Positions 19,701 to 28,533 of a DNA stretch of 64,000 nucleotides are shown here, one piece after another. How positions within the stretch are numbered: the stretch's first letter is position 1; the number at the start of each line of letters is the position of its first letter. Below the pieces are notes generated by a model. That model was given only the letters and a program-made list of their open reading frames with translations, ran no database searches and was not told where the DNA came from. This stretch comes from Symsagittifera roscoffensis. Lineage: Eukaryota; Xenacoelomorpha; Acoela; Convolutidae. Position numbers and translations under genes: made by a program. The stretch lies in NCBI RefSeq assembly GCF_963678635.1, contig NC_087062.1, forward strand, positions 45,088,395 through 45,152,394. Reading direction: 5' to 3'.

Positions 19701-22700
19701 GAATCCCTCTGCTTTTCTTCAAGATGGTCTTTTCAAGAGGCTCTTTCGGCAATTCGGGATGATCTTCAATCGGTTTGCCTGATTTGTCCAGCCATCTCGT
19801 GAGTGGAAGACTGTCGTACGTTTCTTTGTCCATAAAGGAGAAGCCGTCTTTGATCTCAGGTCTGTCCGCCTCTCTTTGTTCTTGCCTCTCGTAGAACTCC
19901 GTCTTCTTACTCAAGCTGTCAGCATTTTGATGTTTATCTCGTTTTCTGTGCTCAATTATCATGTTGTATCCATCCAAGCGAACTATCCACCTCCCAATAT
20001 AGCTCTGGTCCATTGAGTACGTTTTCAGCCAGCTTAGTGCTCGGTTGTCGACTCGCAGCTTGAAGGGCTCACTGCCTAAGTATGCTCTGTATTTTTCGAC
20101 AAAGGTGACCACCGCGAACATCTCTGCTTTCGGTGCTCCGTACTTCATTTCTGTGTCACTTAGGACCTTGCTCCCGTATGCTATTGGTCTCAAGACTGTC
20201 TTCCCATTCCATTCTTGTTCTTGATGGAGAATCCCAGAAATAGCGACTACTGACGCATCCGTGTCTAGCACGTACATCCCCTTCTCAGTCGGCATACCCA
20301 GTACTGGTGCCTCACACAGCTCTTTCTTTATTCTCTGGAATGACTCTTCTGCCGCGTTGTTCCACGTGAACTTCTTGCCCTTATGTCTCATTAATTGTTG
20401 CATCGGGTATACGTTGTCCGCATAGCCCTTGATGAATTCTCTATAATAGTTGGCGAAACCCAGGAAGCTCATCAGCTGGTGTTCCGTCTTCGGTGATTTC
20501 CAGGTTAGGACTGCTTCCACGGCGTCTGGGTCAGGTCTGATACCGTGTTTATCTACCATCCTGCCCAAGTATTTAATCGAGTCCTTGAGTATCTCGCACT
20601 TTGATGGTTTACACTTCAGCCCCGATCTTTTCATGCACGCGAACACCTCGTCAAGCCTCTCGATGTGGTCTTCTAGTGTTGGCGTTGCTATTACCACGTC
20701 GTCCACATAGCACATTACCAGGTTGCCGTACTTCTTCGTCACGCCTATCAACGCGTGTGCCATCAGCCGCTGAAACGTGGCTGTTGCATTGCAGAGTCCA
20801 AACGGCATCCGTTTCCATTGAAACAGACCCAACTCGCAGGCGAACCCTGTCTTGTCCCTGTCTTGCTTCCTTAATGGTACCTGCCAAAAGGCCGAGCCTA
20901 AATCAAGAGTCGTAAAAAATTTCGCATCACCTAACTTCGAGAGGCTCTCATCAATTCTAGGTATGGGATAGGCATCCTTCACCGTGACGGAGTTCAGGTA
21001 TCGAAAGTCACAACAAAACCTTAACTGGTCGCCTTTCTTTTTGGCCATCACTACTCCACACGCCCACGGTGACTTGGATGGTTCTATCATGTCATACTCT
21101 AGTAACGTTTCGATTTCTTTTCTACACGCGTCCGATTTGTGTGGGGTCATGCGCCTCGCCCCCTCCCTGTGTGGCACCGCGTTTTCCTCAAGTTCTATTT
21201 CATGTTCAACAAAATTACAACACCCGATATCCGCCTTATGCCTTGAAAAAACCTCCTCGTTCCGCTCTAGTACGTCCTTGATAGCTTCGAGCTGTTCATC
21301 TTTCAGTTTGCCCCTTAAATGTTCAATCTCCGGCAGAACCGGTTTATCAGTTTGCATTTCATCTAGCGTGGGTCGCTCTGGAAAGTTCGAACAGCTCGAA
21401 AGCCCATCGTCCGTTTCTGACTTAAGTGATTTGATAAGACTTGAAGAATCTTTTATTCTCTGCAATCGTCTCAGGATACAAATTTTGTCCCTGTGATTAG
21501 GACAATCAACAACTTCATTTTGTTTTGAGTTTTCAATTGTTTCGTATCGAGTTTTAACTGGTAAAGCATATCCCAGCTTCCTCCCTCTCTGTATCGTGAT
21601 CGGTATATCAAGGGTATTCAACAAGACACTGACGCAGAGGCCGCTCTTCGTTATCGAAAATGATCTTCCTAAAACAGCAGCGCTTTGACTATTGGGATTC
21701 GGAACTATACACACTTGCTTGTTGTCACTTAGTTCATTATAATTTTTCATCCTCAAGCTTACGATTGCCGCTTCATTAGCTTTTAACCTCACTCTCCTAC
21801 TCAAGAATACCGGTGCTTTGTTTTCATTCGCCATTATTAAATTTACCGGTTTGATTGCGTACCTCCTATCCGGGTTCCGTATCCTGAACATTGCATTATT
21901 TAGGTCAATCGTTACGTCGAAATTCCTGATGAAGTCTCTGCCCAAAATGAATTGGTCAGATTCATCTAGGTTTTCTACCACGATGAAGCTCATCCACAGG
22001 TTACGTTCCCCCAAATTGAGGGCTATTATCGGCGTCCTGCCCAACACCCGAAGGGCCCCTTTGTTTGCAGCTGACAGCCGTATTCTCGAGTCTATCAAGT
22101 CACCTTTGTCAAAGCCCATCTTTTCCCATGTTTCGATTGGTATGACGCTCAAGACTGCTCCCGTGTCGAGTAATCCACGTAACTGAGTCTTTTTGCCATT
22201 TATGTCTAGCACGTGCCCTGTCACGTCTGCTTCCGTCCCGATGTGCATTGCATCTTCTTCGAGCATAGCACAGTGTCCAATCGATCTTACTTTCAATTCT
22301 TCTTTCCCTACATAGATTTGTCCAATTAGGTCTTCGTCGCATGTTATCATCGTCTTGGTATAGATGTTGATTCCATCTATATTTAGCATGACCTCGTGTG
22401 GACCATAAGCTTCAGTGTACCTATTATCAACACGTACCGATTTGCTGCCCCCTCTCGTGAGTAGTGCCCTGAGCGCTCTAGAAGTCGTTTGTGGACTTAT
22501 TCCACTCAAGTAGTCTGCATACACGTCAATGTGCATTATCGTCTGGTCGCTCGGCTCGCTCAAGTTTCTGGTTACCTCGTGTCCGCCCACTGTGATTATC
22601 GACATTATTCTTGCTCCGATTTTCGATATTCCAAAAGGTTTACCTGTCACCATTTTCACGGTGTTACAATTCCCGGTCTTCATTGAGCCCGTTCTAGCCT

Positions 22701-25134
22701 CTGGTATTGAGTTCGATCCGGTTAATGCTTCGTTAAAATTCTGTCTTTCGATCTCCAACTTTAGTCGTTGCTCTATTTCTTTCGCAGCCAGATCTTGTTT
22801 CACTTTGGCAATTGCTTCCGTCGCCGCTTTCTCATAATTTATCTCTAGAGAGCTTCCGGCCGCGGACTCTAACGCACCGCTAACATGTGTAACAGCTTTC
22901 ACTGTCTTCGTCGGCAATTCGGTGTTTGGTGCCCCCAAGTTCCTAGATTCAAACTCGTTTTGCCTGTTCCGCTGATTCTGCACCGCCGCTAATGCCAACT
23001 TATGTTTGGGGTGATTCTGGTCCTTGACCGCTTCCCAGAACAAGGGACAATCCATTCTGAAGTGCCCCTCCTGGTTACAGAAGAAGCATCTGGCGCCTAT
23101 CTTGATGATTAAGCCATTATAGTACTCGTGTTCCTCCATCTGGCTCATATCCTCTTCATCCGGTGCATAACCTAGGCTCTTCATGCCTTGTTTGTACGTT
23201 GTGCAGTCAGCCACATGATGATCCGCTGACCCGCAGTTTGCGCATGATCTGCGCTTGTCCATATCATCTCTAGGCTTGTACCATGATGACCTCTGGGGTT
23301 GGCTTCCCCCTTGCGTGTTCCTGTTTTCGGAATATGAGTACTTCTTAGGTTTCATCAGCATGTATTCTCTTGATTTCTGTCTCATTTCTTCTGGGGTGGG
23401 TGCGCTGTCCTTCGACAATGTGTAGTATGTTGCTAACATTGTCCTTAAGTCATCACTTTTCACCCCATCGATGAACTTCGAGGCAATGCTAAAGTTCCGT
23501 CTATTTGTCGACTCCTCTGGGTCACTCCTCCTTCTCAAGCTCTCGAGGTCATCTAGGAACCGATCTATTGACTCGTCGTCCCTCTGCCTTCTCTTTTCAA
23601 ATCGCATCATCGCTTGGTGACCCTTCATGCCTGACCCGAATCGATTCAGCAATATCTCGAAGATCTTGTCCGCGGTGTCGCGTTCTTCCTCCTTCTTTGC
23701 GACCACGCATTTTAATGCCGTTCCTTCCAAGTTGCTCAGTATGGCTGTACATGCTTGTCTTTCGTCACTCAAGTTGTCTTGTTCTAGGTGTAATCTCATC
23801 ACTTCCACCCAAGTGTCAATGCATCCATCGGAGTCGTCCTTGAATTCTTTTGGCTTTTTGAATGTCTTTCTTGATTTTCCCTCTCTCCTGTCGCTCGAGT
23901 CAGTGTTCCTCGTGGCGAAGGCCTCTAGAGTCCTGTTCATCATCTCCCAAGTGCTGGCCCATGTCATAGAATCCGGTCCTGTGTTGCTGTTAGCTGTTGA
24001 ATCTCCCGGAGCAGTCGTTGTATTCGACGTTCCATTCTTCATTATTGTTTTCGCAGCTGTTGGTGCTATGCTTATCGCATCCCTGGTTAAGGGCAACGGT
24101 GTCGATTGCCGTTTGTTCCTTTGTGGTTCTACAAAGTCAACTCTGGTGCTTTGCGTACGATCCGCTGCCGGTCTTTCTTGTGGAGTAGAACCTCTCAAGA
24201 TTGCATCCAACTTCGCCTGTATTGCACACGAACTCTCGGCTTGACTCTTGCTCATTGTGTCCATTCTCCTTTCCAGGCTCCCTAATTGGCTGTTGACATC
24301 ATCATATCGGTTCTTCAACTGTTGCATGTCTGTTTTGATGTTCTTTTCTCGTTCTTCATTGGTGGCTTCTACCTTATCTGACATTTCCTTGAGTCTCTCA
24401 TCTGTTGCCTTAGCTAGGTTAAAATAACTGTCTAGATACTCGTGCTTGTTGTATCTTATCTCCTTTTTTATCAACTCTCTGTCTTCTTCACTGTGCTTAA
24501 GTCTTTTGTCAATCTGATTTAATTTCGCCAACAAGTCACCCAGCTCAATGGTAGTCTCTTCATGGTCAGCTGTCGGTCTCTCTTCGGCCATAGCCTCTGC
24601 TTTAGCTTGTTCCTCTCTTGGATTGGCTTCTGAGGTCTTCGTGCTCACTGTCCCAAATGTTCGTGCTCTTTCTGCTTTTGGTTCTTCAGTCACGTTTTCT
24701 TTTGATTTTATTCCGAACATTATTCCCAATTTTTCCGTAAAAGATGTCCTCTTTACTTGAGAGTCTTCTTTCACCGTTTCTTCGGTGTTGCCTATTGCAT
24801 CTTCCGCGTCATCTATCGGTGAGAACTCTATGGGTTTCTGGTTCGGTTCCTCTGCATTGGGCATTGGAGTTGACTCTGTCGCCATCTTCCTTGTTTCATC
24901 CACACTTTGATCGGGTGTCTCTAGATCAATCTCGATGGTGGGTTCTACTCGCTCCCCTTCCGTGCCCTCTTTCGCCCTGTTCTCCGCTGTACTCCTTGTG
25001 CTGACCATGTTAACTGAAAAGTTCGTCTTCGTTATCTTTGGGCCCGTTGATGTCGTTCCGCGCAGCGATGAATTATATTTCGTGTTTGATCCACTTGACC
25101 TTTTTTCGAGCACCGGTACCCTACTCCGCCTCAT
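16327..25134 (-). CDS. Gag-Pol polyprotein (2,935 aa) with C-terminal macro domain
   Basis: One frame carries everything, with no frameshift between gag and pol. Residues 1-330 are acidic and include a coiled coil (about 200-320). A retrotransposon Gag domain lies at about 440-570. Two CCHC knuckles follow, CANCGSADHHVADC near 628 and CFFCNQEGHFRMDC near 681. The protease site is LLDTGAV near 987. RT has CYVDDVV near 1475, and RNase H has LDTDAS near 1623. An acidic spacer of about 400 residues follows. Integrase has the zinc site (H...H ... CLAC) at 2160-2205, the DDE residues near 2229, 2288 and 2323, and a GPF-type tail near 2460. After a further acidic linker, residues about 2790-2935 fold-match a TARG1/OARD1-like macro domain. 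The start ATG at 25134 is the first in frame. Confidence 0.93.
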   Translation of the reverse strand: MRRSRVPVLEKRSSGSNTKYNSSLRGTTSTGPKITKTNFSVNMVSTRSTAENRAKEGTEGERVEPTIEIDLETPDQSVDETRKMATESTPMPNAEEPNQKPIEFSPIDDAEDAIGNTEETVKEDSQVKRTSFTEKLGIMFGIKSKENVTEEPKAERARTFGTVSTKTSEANPREEQAKAEAMAEERPTADHEETTIELGDLLAKLNQIDKRLKHSEEDRELIKKEIRYNKHEYLDSYFNLAKATDERLKEMSDKVEATNEEREKNIKTDMQQLKNRYDDVNSQLGSLERRMDTMSKSQAESSCAIQAKLDAILRGSTPQERPAADRTQSTRVDFVEPQRNKRQSTPLPLTRDAISIAPTAAKTIMKNGTSNTTTAPGDSTANSNTGPDSMTWASTWEMMNRTLEAFATRNTDSSDRREGKSRKTFKKPKEFKDDSDGCIDTWVEVMRLHLEQDNLSDERQACTAILSNLEGTALKCVVAKKEEERDTADKIFEILLNRFGSGMKGHQAMMRFEKRRQRDDESIDRFLDDLESLRRRSDPEESTNRRNFSIASKFIDGVKSDDLRTMLATYYTLSKDSAPTPEEMRQKSREYMLMKPKKYSYSENRNTQGGSQPQRSSWYKPRDDMDKRRSCANCGSADHHVADCTTYKQGMKSLGYAPDEEDMSQMEEHEYYNGLIIKIGARCFFCNQEGHFRMDCPLFWEAVKDQNHPKHKLALAAVQNQRNRQNEFESRNLGAPNTELPTKTVKAVTHVSGALESAAGSSLEINYEKAATEAIAKVKQDLAAKEIEQRLKLEIERQNFNEALTGSNSIPEARTGSMKTGNCNTVKMVTGKPFGISKIGARIMSIITVGGHEVTRNLSEPSDQTIMHIDVYADYLSGISPQTTSRALRALLTRGGSKSVRVDNRYTEAYGPHEVMLNIDGINIYTKTMITCDEDLIGQIYVGKEELKVRSIGHCAMLEEDAMHIGTEADVTGHVLDINGKKTQLRGLLDTGAVLSVIPIETWEKMGFDKGDLIDSRIRLSAANKGALRVLGRTPIIALNLGERNLWMSFIVVENLDESDQFILGRDFIRNFDVTIDLNNAMFRIRNPDRRYAIKPVNLIMANENKAPVFLSRRVRLKANEAAIVSLRMKNYNELSDNKQVCIVPNPNSQSAAVLGRSFSITKSGLCVSVLLNTLDIPITIQRGRKLGYALPVKTRYETIENSKQNEVVDCPNHRDKICILRRLQRIKDSSSLIKSLKSETDDGLSSCSNFPERPTLDEMQTDKPVLPEIEHLRGKLKDEQLEAIKDVLERNEEVFSRHKADIGCCNFVEHEIELEENAVPHREGARRMTPHKSDACRKEIETLLEYDMIEPSKSPWACGVVMAKKKGDQLRFCCDFRYLNSVTVKDAYPIPRIDESLSKLGDAKFFTTLDLGSAFWQVPLRKQDRDKTGFACELGLFQWKRMPFGLCNATATFQRLMAHALIGVTKKYGNLVMCYVDDVVIATPTLEDHIERLDEVFACMKRSGLKCKPSKCEILKDSIKYLGRMVDKHGIRPDPDAVEAVLTWKSPKTEHQLMSFLGFANYYREFIKGYADNVYPMQQLMRHKGKKFTWNNAAEESFQRIKKELCEAPVLGMPTEKGMYVLDTDASVVAISGILHQEQEWNGKTVLRPIAYGSKVLSDTEMKYGAPKAEMFAVVTFVEKYRAYLGSEPFKLRVDNRALSWLKTYSMDQSYIGRWIVRLDGYNMIIEHRKRDKHQNADSLSKKTEFYERQEQREADRPEIKDGFSFMDKETYDSLPLTRWLDKSGKPIEDHPELPKEPLEKTILKKSRGIPIGIMLKSKIVRETLKAKGYDLIQVEEGTVRIDEDLMRLLEKLSDDKPVIQGKGQEAPELTILRREETVNNTDVSKGSITDSKEVVRSLVEKIPEKILEQTKVRDKKVTFREEVEHLGLDQESGEWSRFMEEDETGEGKLSGEREEWDEDSDESSEDQDSLCMILAEEKIRQHDRELQTDPSSGTYNLEIQEVRGGEELEKIAVSRKPLRELSCNSNVRTNLVPEDDMKIVKRMICVKLSDDIHNPGEMNGQIMALKEHVKARYRLSDLIRAQKNDKMTSNLSKWIHLGVKEKGELEEDSYKILSQFYKEKRDLLYHTAEGVVACKRRYEEKILHKHNIIILPQLYQTEVLFRSHDQMGHQGIDKVQQRILHRFDWPGMRKACERWVNACLACLQVKDPRKMKFPLKSVESSEFNEVVQIDHQKICMTESGYNQILVIIDHFTKLAEAVPCQTASAEETCDHLITHWISRYGCPMTFQSDNGKAFVGDLTKELMKRSHIAQAHSTTYHPQTNGLVERQNRTLVNMLRVYCSRYMTDWDKYLPQVVGAYNSTQHSTTGISPFMMLTGRERAMSITFFYPEYEGKRTSPQAYVKEAIKRQQELNELCRRNTAQAQMRQRKKYDEKILRAKPYEVGQYVWVFQNVIPPKGTKKLLKKWRGPFMITEVHQQGRFYRLSTGRAAYYENLKPHVPSPEDWCLPKDMEGLEYLVVEPACEVNEKGTREKNDGNENLSLDDNEKIEVESDAGSFVEEDWNDPEQNEVPKWMEPDRPTPPETRTGNRKRTGMRYNRYGDDFLIDKIQPDKLGDELLSAGELEAEEEWQVIDDGGHYPQDDYSTPELETDLEQSEIERRENTNLRILEWMRDVKDESREGQSIQQIDVSAANYMKTEDPLFGWTATDRPLDIPKDNSDPTTSTGTSINIFVRGVGVGLTHTENLMIKKLKEVRETSGLELEEEEPEPTIGRNFKTKFEIPNEYSENIMITDSDFILSNRTSAICITADMSFKSRLEADFKREYQNVEFLFRQRPGLGGIAALPPSVAQVPGKYLCFLVTRVNDRNTIDPEHVILALTRLRDFMIERGIVEVSMPVYDPNRGKLSSRELYAILHVVFAETEIMVHLHKKYYLSIA

Positions 25135-25414
25135 TATTTCTATTTACAACTGCTTCTATTTACAATTTTATTATATACACGATTCTATTCTAAGGGTAAA
25201 AAAAAATATTTTTTGTGGTAACAAACTCTGTACAACGTGTTAAAAACCTTATCCAATTCTCTTTCTAAAACCTCCGAAAAATTTTCCTTAATTTGGTCTC
25301 AACCCTACCTATTTCGATTTGTCTTATTCTGTCTTAAAACGCACTTGTTGTAATTTGACTTCAATTTCTATACCGTCCCAAGACTATTCGTCACTATCAC
25401 AGTACTCTCCGCTA

Positions 25415-26085
25415 GTGTCCTAAGACCCTTGTACCAAGGCCACTGTTACAAGACTAATGTCCCAAGACTAGTGTCCCAAGACTACTGTCCCAAGACTAGT
25501 GTCCCAAGGGTAGTGTCCCAAGACCAGTGTCCCAAGGCTAGTGTCCCAAGACTACTGTCCCAAGGGTAGTGTCCCAAGACCAGTGTCCCAAGGCTAGTGT
25601 CCCAAGACTACTGTCCCAAGACTAGTGTCCCAAGGCTAGTGTCCCAAGACTACTGTCCCAAGACTAGTGTCCCAAGGGTAGTGTCCCAAGACCAGTGTCC
25701 CAAGGCTGGTGTCCCAAGACTGGTGTCCCAAGACTAGTGTCCCAAGACCACTGTCCCAAGACCCTGTCCCAAGACCCCTGTCCCAAGACCACTGTCCCAA
25801 GACCCCTGTCCCAAGACCCTGTCCCAAGACCACTGTCCCAAGACCCTGTCCCAAGACCCTGTCCCAAGACCCCGTCCCAAGACCACTGTCCCAAGACCAC
25901 TGTCCCAAGACCCTGTCCCAAGACCACTGTCCCAAGACCCTGTCCCAAGACCCTGTCCCAAGACCACTGTCCCAAGACCACTGTCCCAAGACCCTGTCCC
26001 AAGACCACTGTCCCAAGACCCTGTCCCAAGACCACTGTCCCAAGACCCTGTCTCAAGACCACTATCCCAAGACTGCTCTGTCCCA
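25415..26085. repeat. GTCCCAAGAC minisatellite (13-14-bp units)
   Basis: About 670 bp of head-to-tail units built on GTCCCAAGAC plus 3-4 variable bases. Early units (25415-25740) end in TAGT, TACT or GTAGT; later units (25740-26085) end in CACT, CCCT or CCT. The variant types come in blocks, as expected from local duplication. It lies in the retrotransposon leader, transcribed from the other strand. Confidence 0.9.
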
Positions 26086-26934
26086 AGACTTCTTCGGTCT
26101 TGTCCCAATACTCGTCACGGAGTGTCTTCCTCGTTGTAGGGTCTTCTTGAATCACCGTACCTTGTACCACCACTCAAGCTCTAGTAAAATTTTCCCAAAA
26201 ACCCTCTCTTAAAAGCCAAATGCTGACCCCCCTCTTCTTTTGGTTGTTTCTATTTCAATGTAGGTGCGCAGGTATCTTGTGATCACCTGTTCGTATAAAA
26301 CCAAACACAAATCCTCACTAAAATGCAACAAAAATCTAAGTAAGAAAAATAATAAAAACAGAAAAATGAGCCCACCTGAAATTCAAAGGTGACCAATGTC
26401 TACCTTTTGTCTAAAAAAAATGTCTGGTACCTAATTGCCACGCGTTTTCCTCCCCCCACTAGTGATCTTATGGGGTATCACAAAAGCTGTCTATATCCGG
26501 TCCCCCCTACCAAACCAACCAGCGTACCAGTCTTAACTCGAGTTGAATTTTGGATCTTCACCTAATATTACCAACGCGTGTTAATTTCTAATGTAACTAA
26601 GTCAACGATGTCGACTAATTAGTTACTCTAATTTCCCCCTTTTTACAATTTACAACCGCCAACCTCTAACTTAACCAGCCCCCCTTCTAACCTCCCCCCT
26701 TTCTAGCCCCCCTTCTTAAGCCTAAAAATTACTTTGAGCGCCGGGTGCTAAACCTCTCAAGAGAAAACCGTAGACCTGTTTCCAGGCCTGCTCAAGTAAA
26801 AACGTTCCTCAAAACTGGGGGATTTCGCTTATCCAATTTTACACTTATCTCCTATAATGTAATGTGGATTCTAACGATACCCGTTCTGCCCAACTTGAGA
26901 ACTCGAGAATTGCCAAATCCTTCTTGGCTGCTTT

Positions 26935-27130
26935 CCCACTCGACTGGTCACCTGTTCCAGTCCAGTCTCCTATTGGTTCAGCTCAAGTGTCCCTGAACCA
27001 CTTTCCCACTCGGCTGGTCACCTCTTCCAGTCAAGTCTCCTATTGGTTCAGCTCAAGTGTCCCTGAACCACTTTCCCACTCGGCTGGTCACCTCTTCCAG
27101 TCAAGTCTCCTATTGGTCCAGCTAAGTTCC
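26935..27130. repeat. 72-bp unit, about 2.7 tandem copies
   Basis: The unit contains CCCACTCGGCTGGTCACCT, a TCTCCTATTGGTTCAGCTC stretch and TCAAGTGTCCCTGAACCAC. Copies begin near 26936, 27006 and 27078. The second and third are nearly identical and the first differs at a few bases. The third breaks off after TATTGGTCCAGCT. Confidence 0.85.
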
Positions 27131-27588
27131 AAGCTATCTGAAAACCCTTGACGACGCCCCACTTCGGGCACTTTATTCAGTTTACTGGTTTAAATTGCTA
27201 GGTTGATCGAAACGATCGAACTTGTAAAACAGTATGGGTATACTATTTAATTAATATAAAGGTTTGATCCAACTAATCTGGTGTCAAAGTCACTGTCTTT
27301 TTTCGTTTTATGGTTTTTGTTCCTTTTTCTATTCTTTTTTGGTTTTTGTTTTGCTTTTTGTCTTTTTGCTCGTGTTTTTGTCCCCCTAGTTGCCCCCCTT
27401 TACTCGGTTAGCTAAGCCTCGTTCGGAGAGCGTACCAGGAAATTTTCTCGAGTTTTCTTAAAAAGCTATCACGGTACAACCGGAAGGTTTGCACGTTCCT
27501 GTCGAACCGTACCGCCGGTACTCTAGAATGGGCATTCAGCCCGAAGCTGTCTCAAGTGGGTTCGACTCCGTAGTCTTGATGTCGTAAA

Positions 27589-27603
27589 CACCCAGGAGCG
27601 CCA
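27589..27603 (-). promoter_or_regulatory. Candidate primer-binding site
   Basis: In element sense TGGCGCTCCTGGGTG begins 11 nt inside the 5' LTR boundary. The TGGCGC start fits the complement of a tRNA ...CCA end. I cannot name the tRNA. Confidence 0.45.
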
Positions 27604-27614
27604 TAAAAACACTA

Positions 27615-28528
27615 TGTAACATTCGTCTACTGCAGTCACACATGAGGCTTAAGAAAAATAGGCCCTATAACCACTGGCTCAAGGGTCAGGGACACTATCT
27701 CTTGTGTTTTTCTACCTCAAGAACGGTCGGAGCCAGTTCGGTTCGCTTGTGACATGAGACTACGACCCGTTACAGCTTAAAGGCTACTACTAAAATATCC
27801 CCCCACTCTAGAATTAGAAACGTCCCCATACTTAGGTCTCTAGATACCCAAAATACATGAACGCCGTTAAAAACCGGGTTGGAACAATCCGTTAAGTTAC
27901 TTTTTATTAGACAGTGGAACTTTGATCCATTTCAGATGGATCAACCTAAAACTCGCCTTACCTCAACATCACAATTATAAAACACACTCTAGGAATTTAA
28001 ATTAAGTACTCACATTGTAGCACGCTCAAGAACCAGGAAGTAAATAAGTCGGTAAACAACTCAAGAATTAATAAAGTAACTAATATGAGTTTAATGTTAG
28101 TCAGTTTTAACAACAAGAACAAGTTTTTACTCTAGACTGCAAGTTCTCGTGAACCATTGGGACACTCAAGCTGTCCACCTTTCCACCGAAGGTTCACTCT
28201 AGTCCAGTCAATAATAGTATTCCAATCGTAACAATCCAATTCGTGGGAATGCTCTCGTCTCTGTTTCAGATGGGACAGCTCTTCTCTAGGTTATTATTGC
28301 TATTGAAATTGCGAATAGCAATTTCCCACCGATTTTTCTAGCAACTTTCCCGCGATTGTTATTCAACTGTTCTGAAATTGTTCTGATCTCTTTTTCTGAT
28401 TTTCAGTTCTCGCGAGAAAATCGTGCATGACAGGTTCCATTCGAAATTTTGAAAAATTAAATTTCACTCCAAAATCAAGTGTTTTTTTCTTCTCTCAAGG
28501 TCAAACTTCCAAATATGACCGACTGGCA
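27615..28528 (-). repeat. 5' LTR of the giant retrotransposon (914 bp)
   Basis: Same length as the left copy, and I saw one substitution when comparing them by eye. It would hold the promoter for the - strand transcript; I cannot pick a convincing TATA box. Confidence 0.95.
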
Positions 28529-28533
28529 CATAT
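28529..28533. repeat. Target-site duplication CATAT (right)
   Basis: Second copy of the 5-bp duplication made on insertion of the giant LTR retrotransposon. It lies inside the RT element's reading frame. Confidence 0.9.

Larger units (their letters stand above)
25135..27614 (-). other. Leader (5' untranslated region) of the giant retrotransposon
   Basis: This is 2.5 kb between the 5' LTR and the gag ATG with no supported gene. It holds the candidate primer site, a 72-bp tandem triplication, several C- and T-rich runs and a GTCCCAAGAC minisatellite. The minisatellite reads open in several frames on both strands only because its units contain no stop codon. Those frames are low complexity and are not called as genes. 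Confidence 0.75.
5578..28528 (-). mobile_element. Giant Ty3/Gypsy-type LTR retrotransposon, 22,951 bp, apparently complete
   Basis: It is bounded by two 914-bp direct repeats that start TG and end CA, and by a perfect 5-bp target duplication. Transcription runs on the - strand: 5' LTR (27615-28528), 2.5-kb leader, gag-pol (25134-16327), a 0.5-kb spacer, a second giant frame (15803-6924), a 0.4-kb 3' region and the 3' LTR (5578-6491). RT before integrase places it with Ty3/Gypsy. The LTRs differ at one position I found (A at about 6249 against T at about 28286), so the insertion is recent. Both frames are uninterrupted. Typical Gypsy elements are 5-8 kb; this one is three to four times that size because of accessory coding sequence and the leader. 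Confidence 0.95.

Noticed and set aside
25636..26212. Open frames of 120-170 codons on both strands in the leader of the giant element
   Set aside because: They are translations of the GTCCCAAGAC minisatellite, which lacks stop codons in several frames. No start context, no conserved domain.
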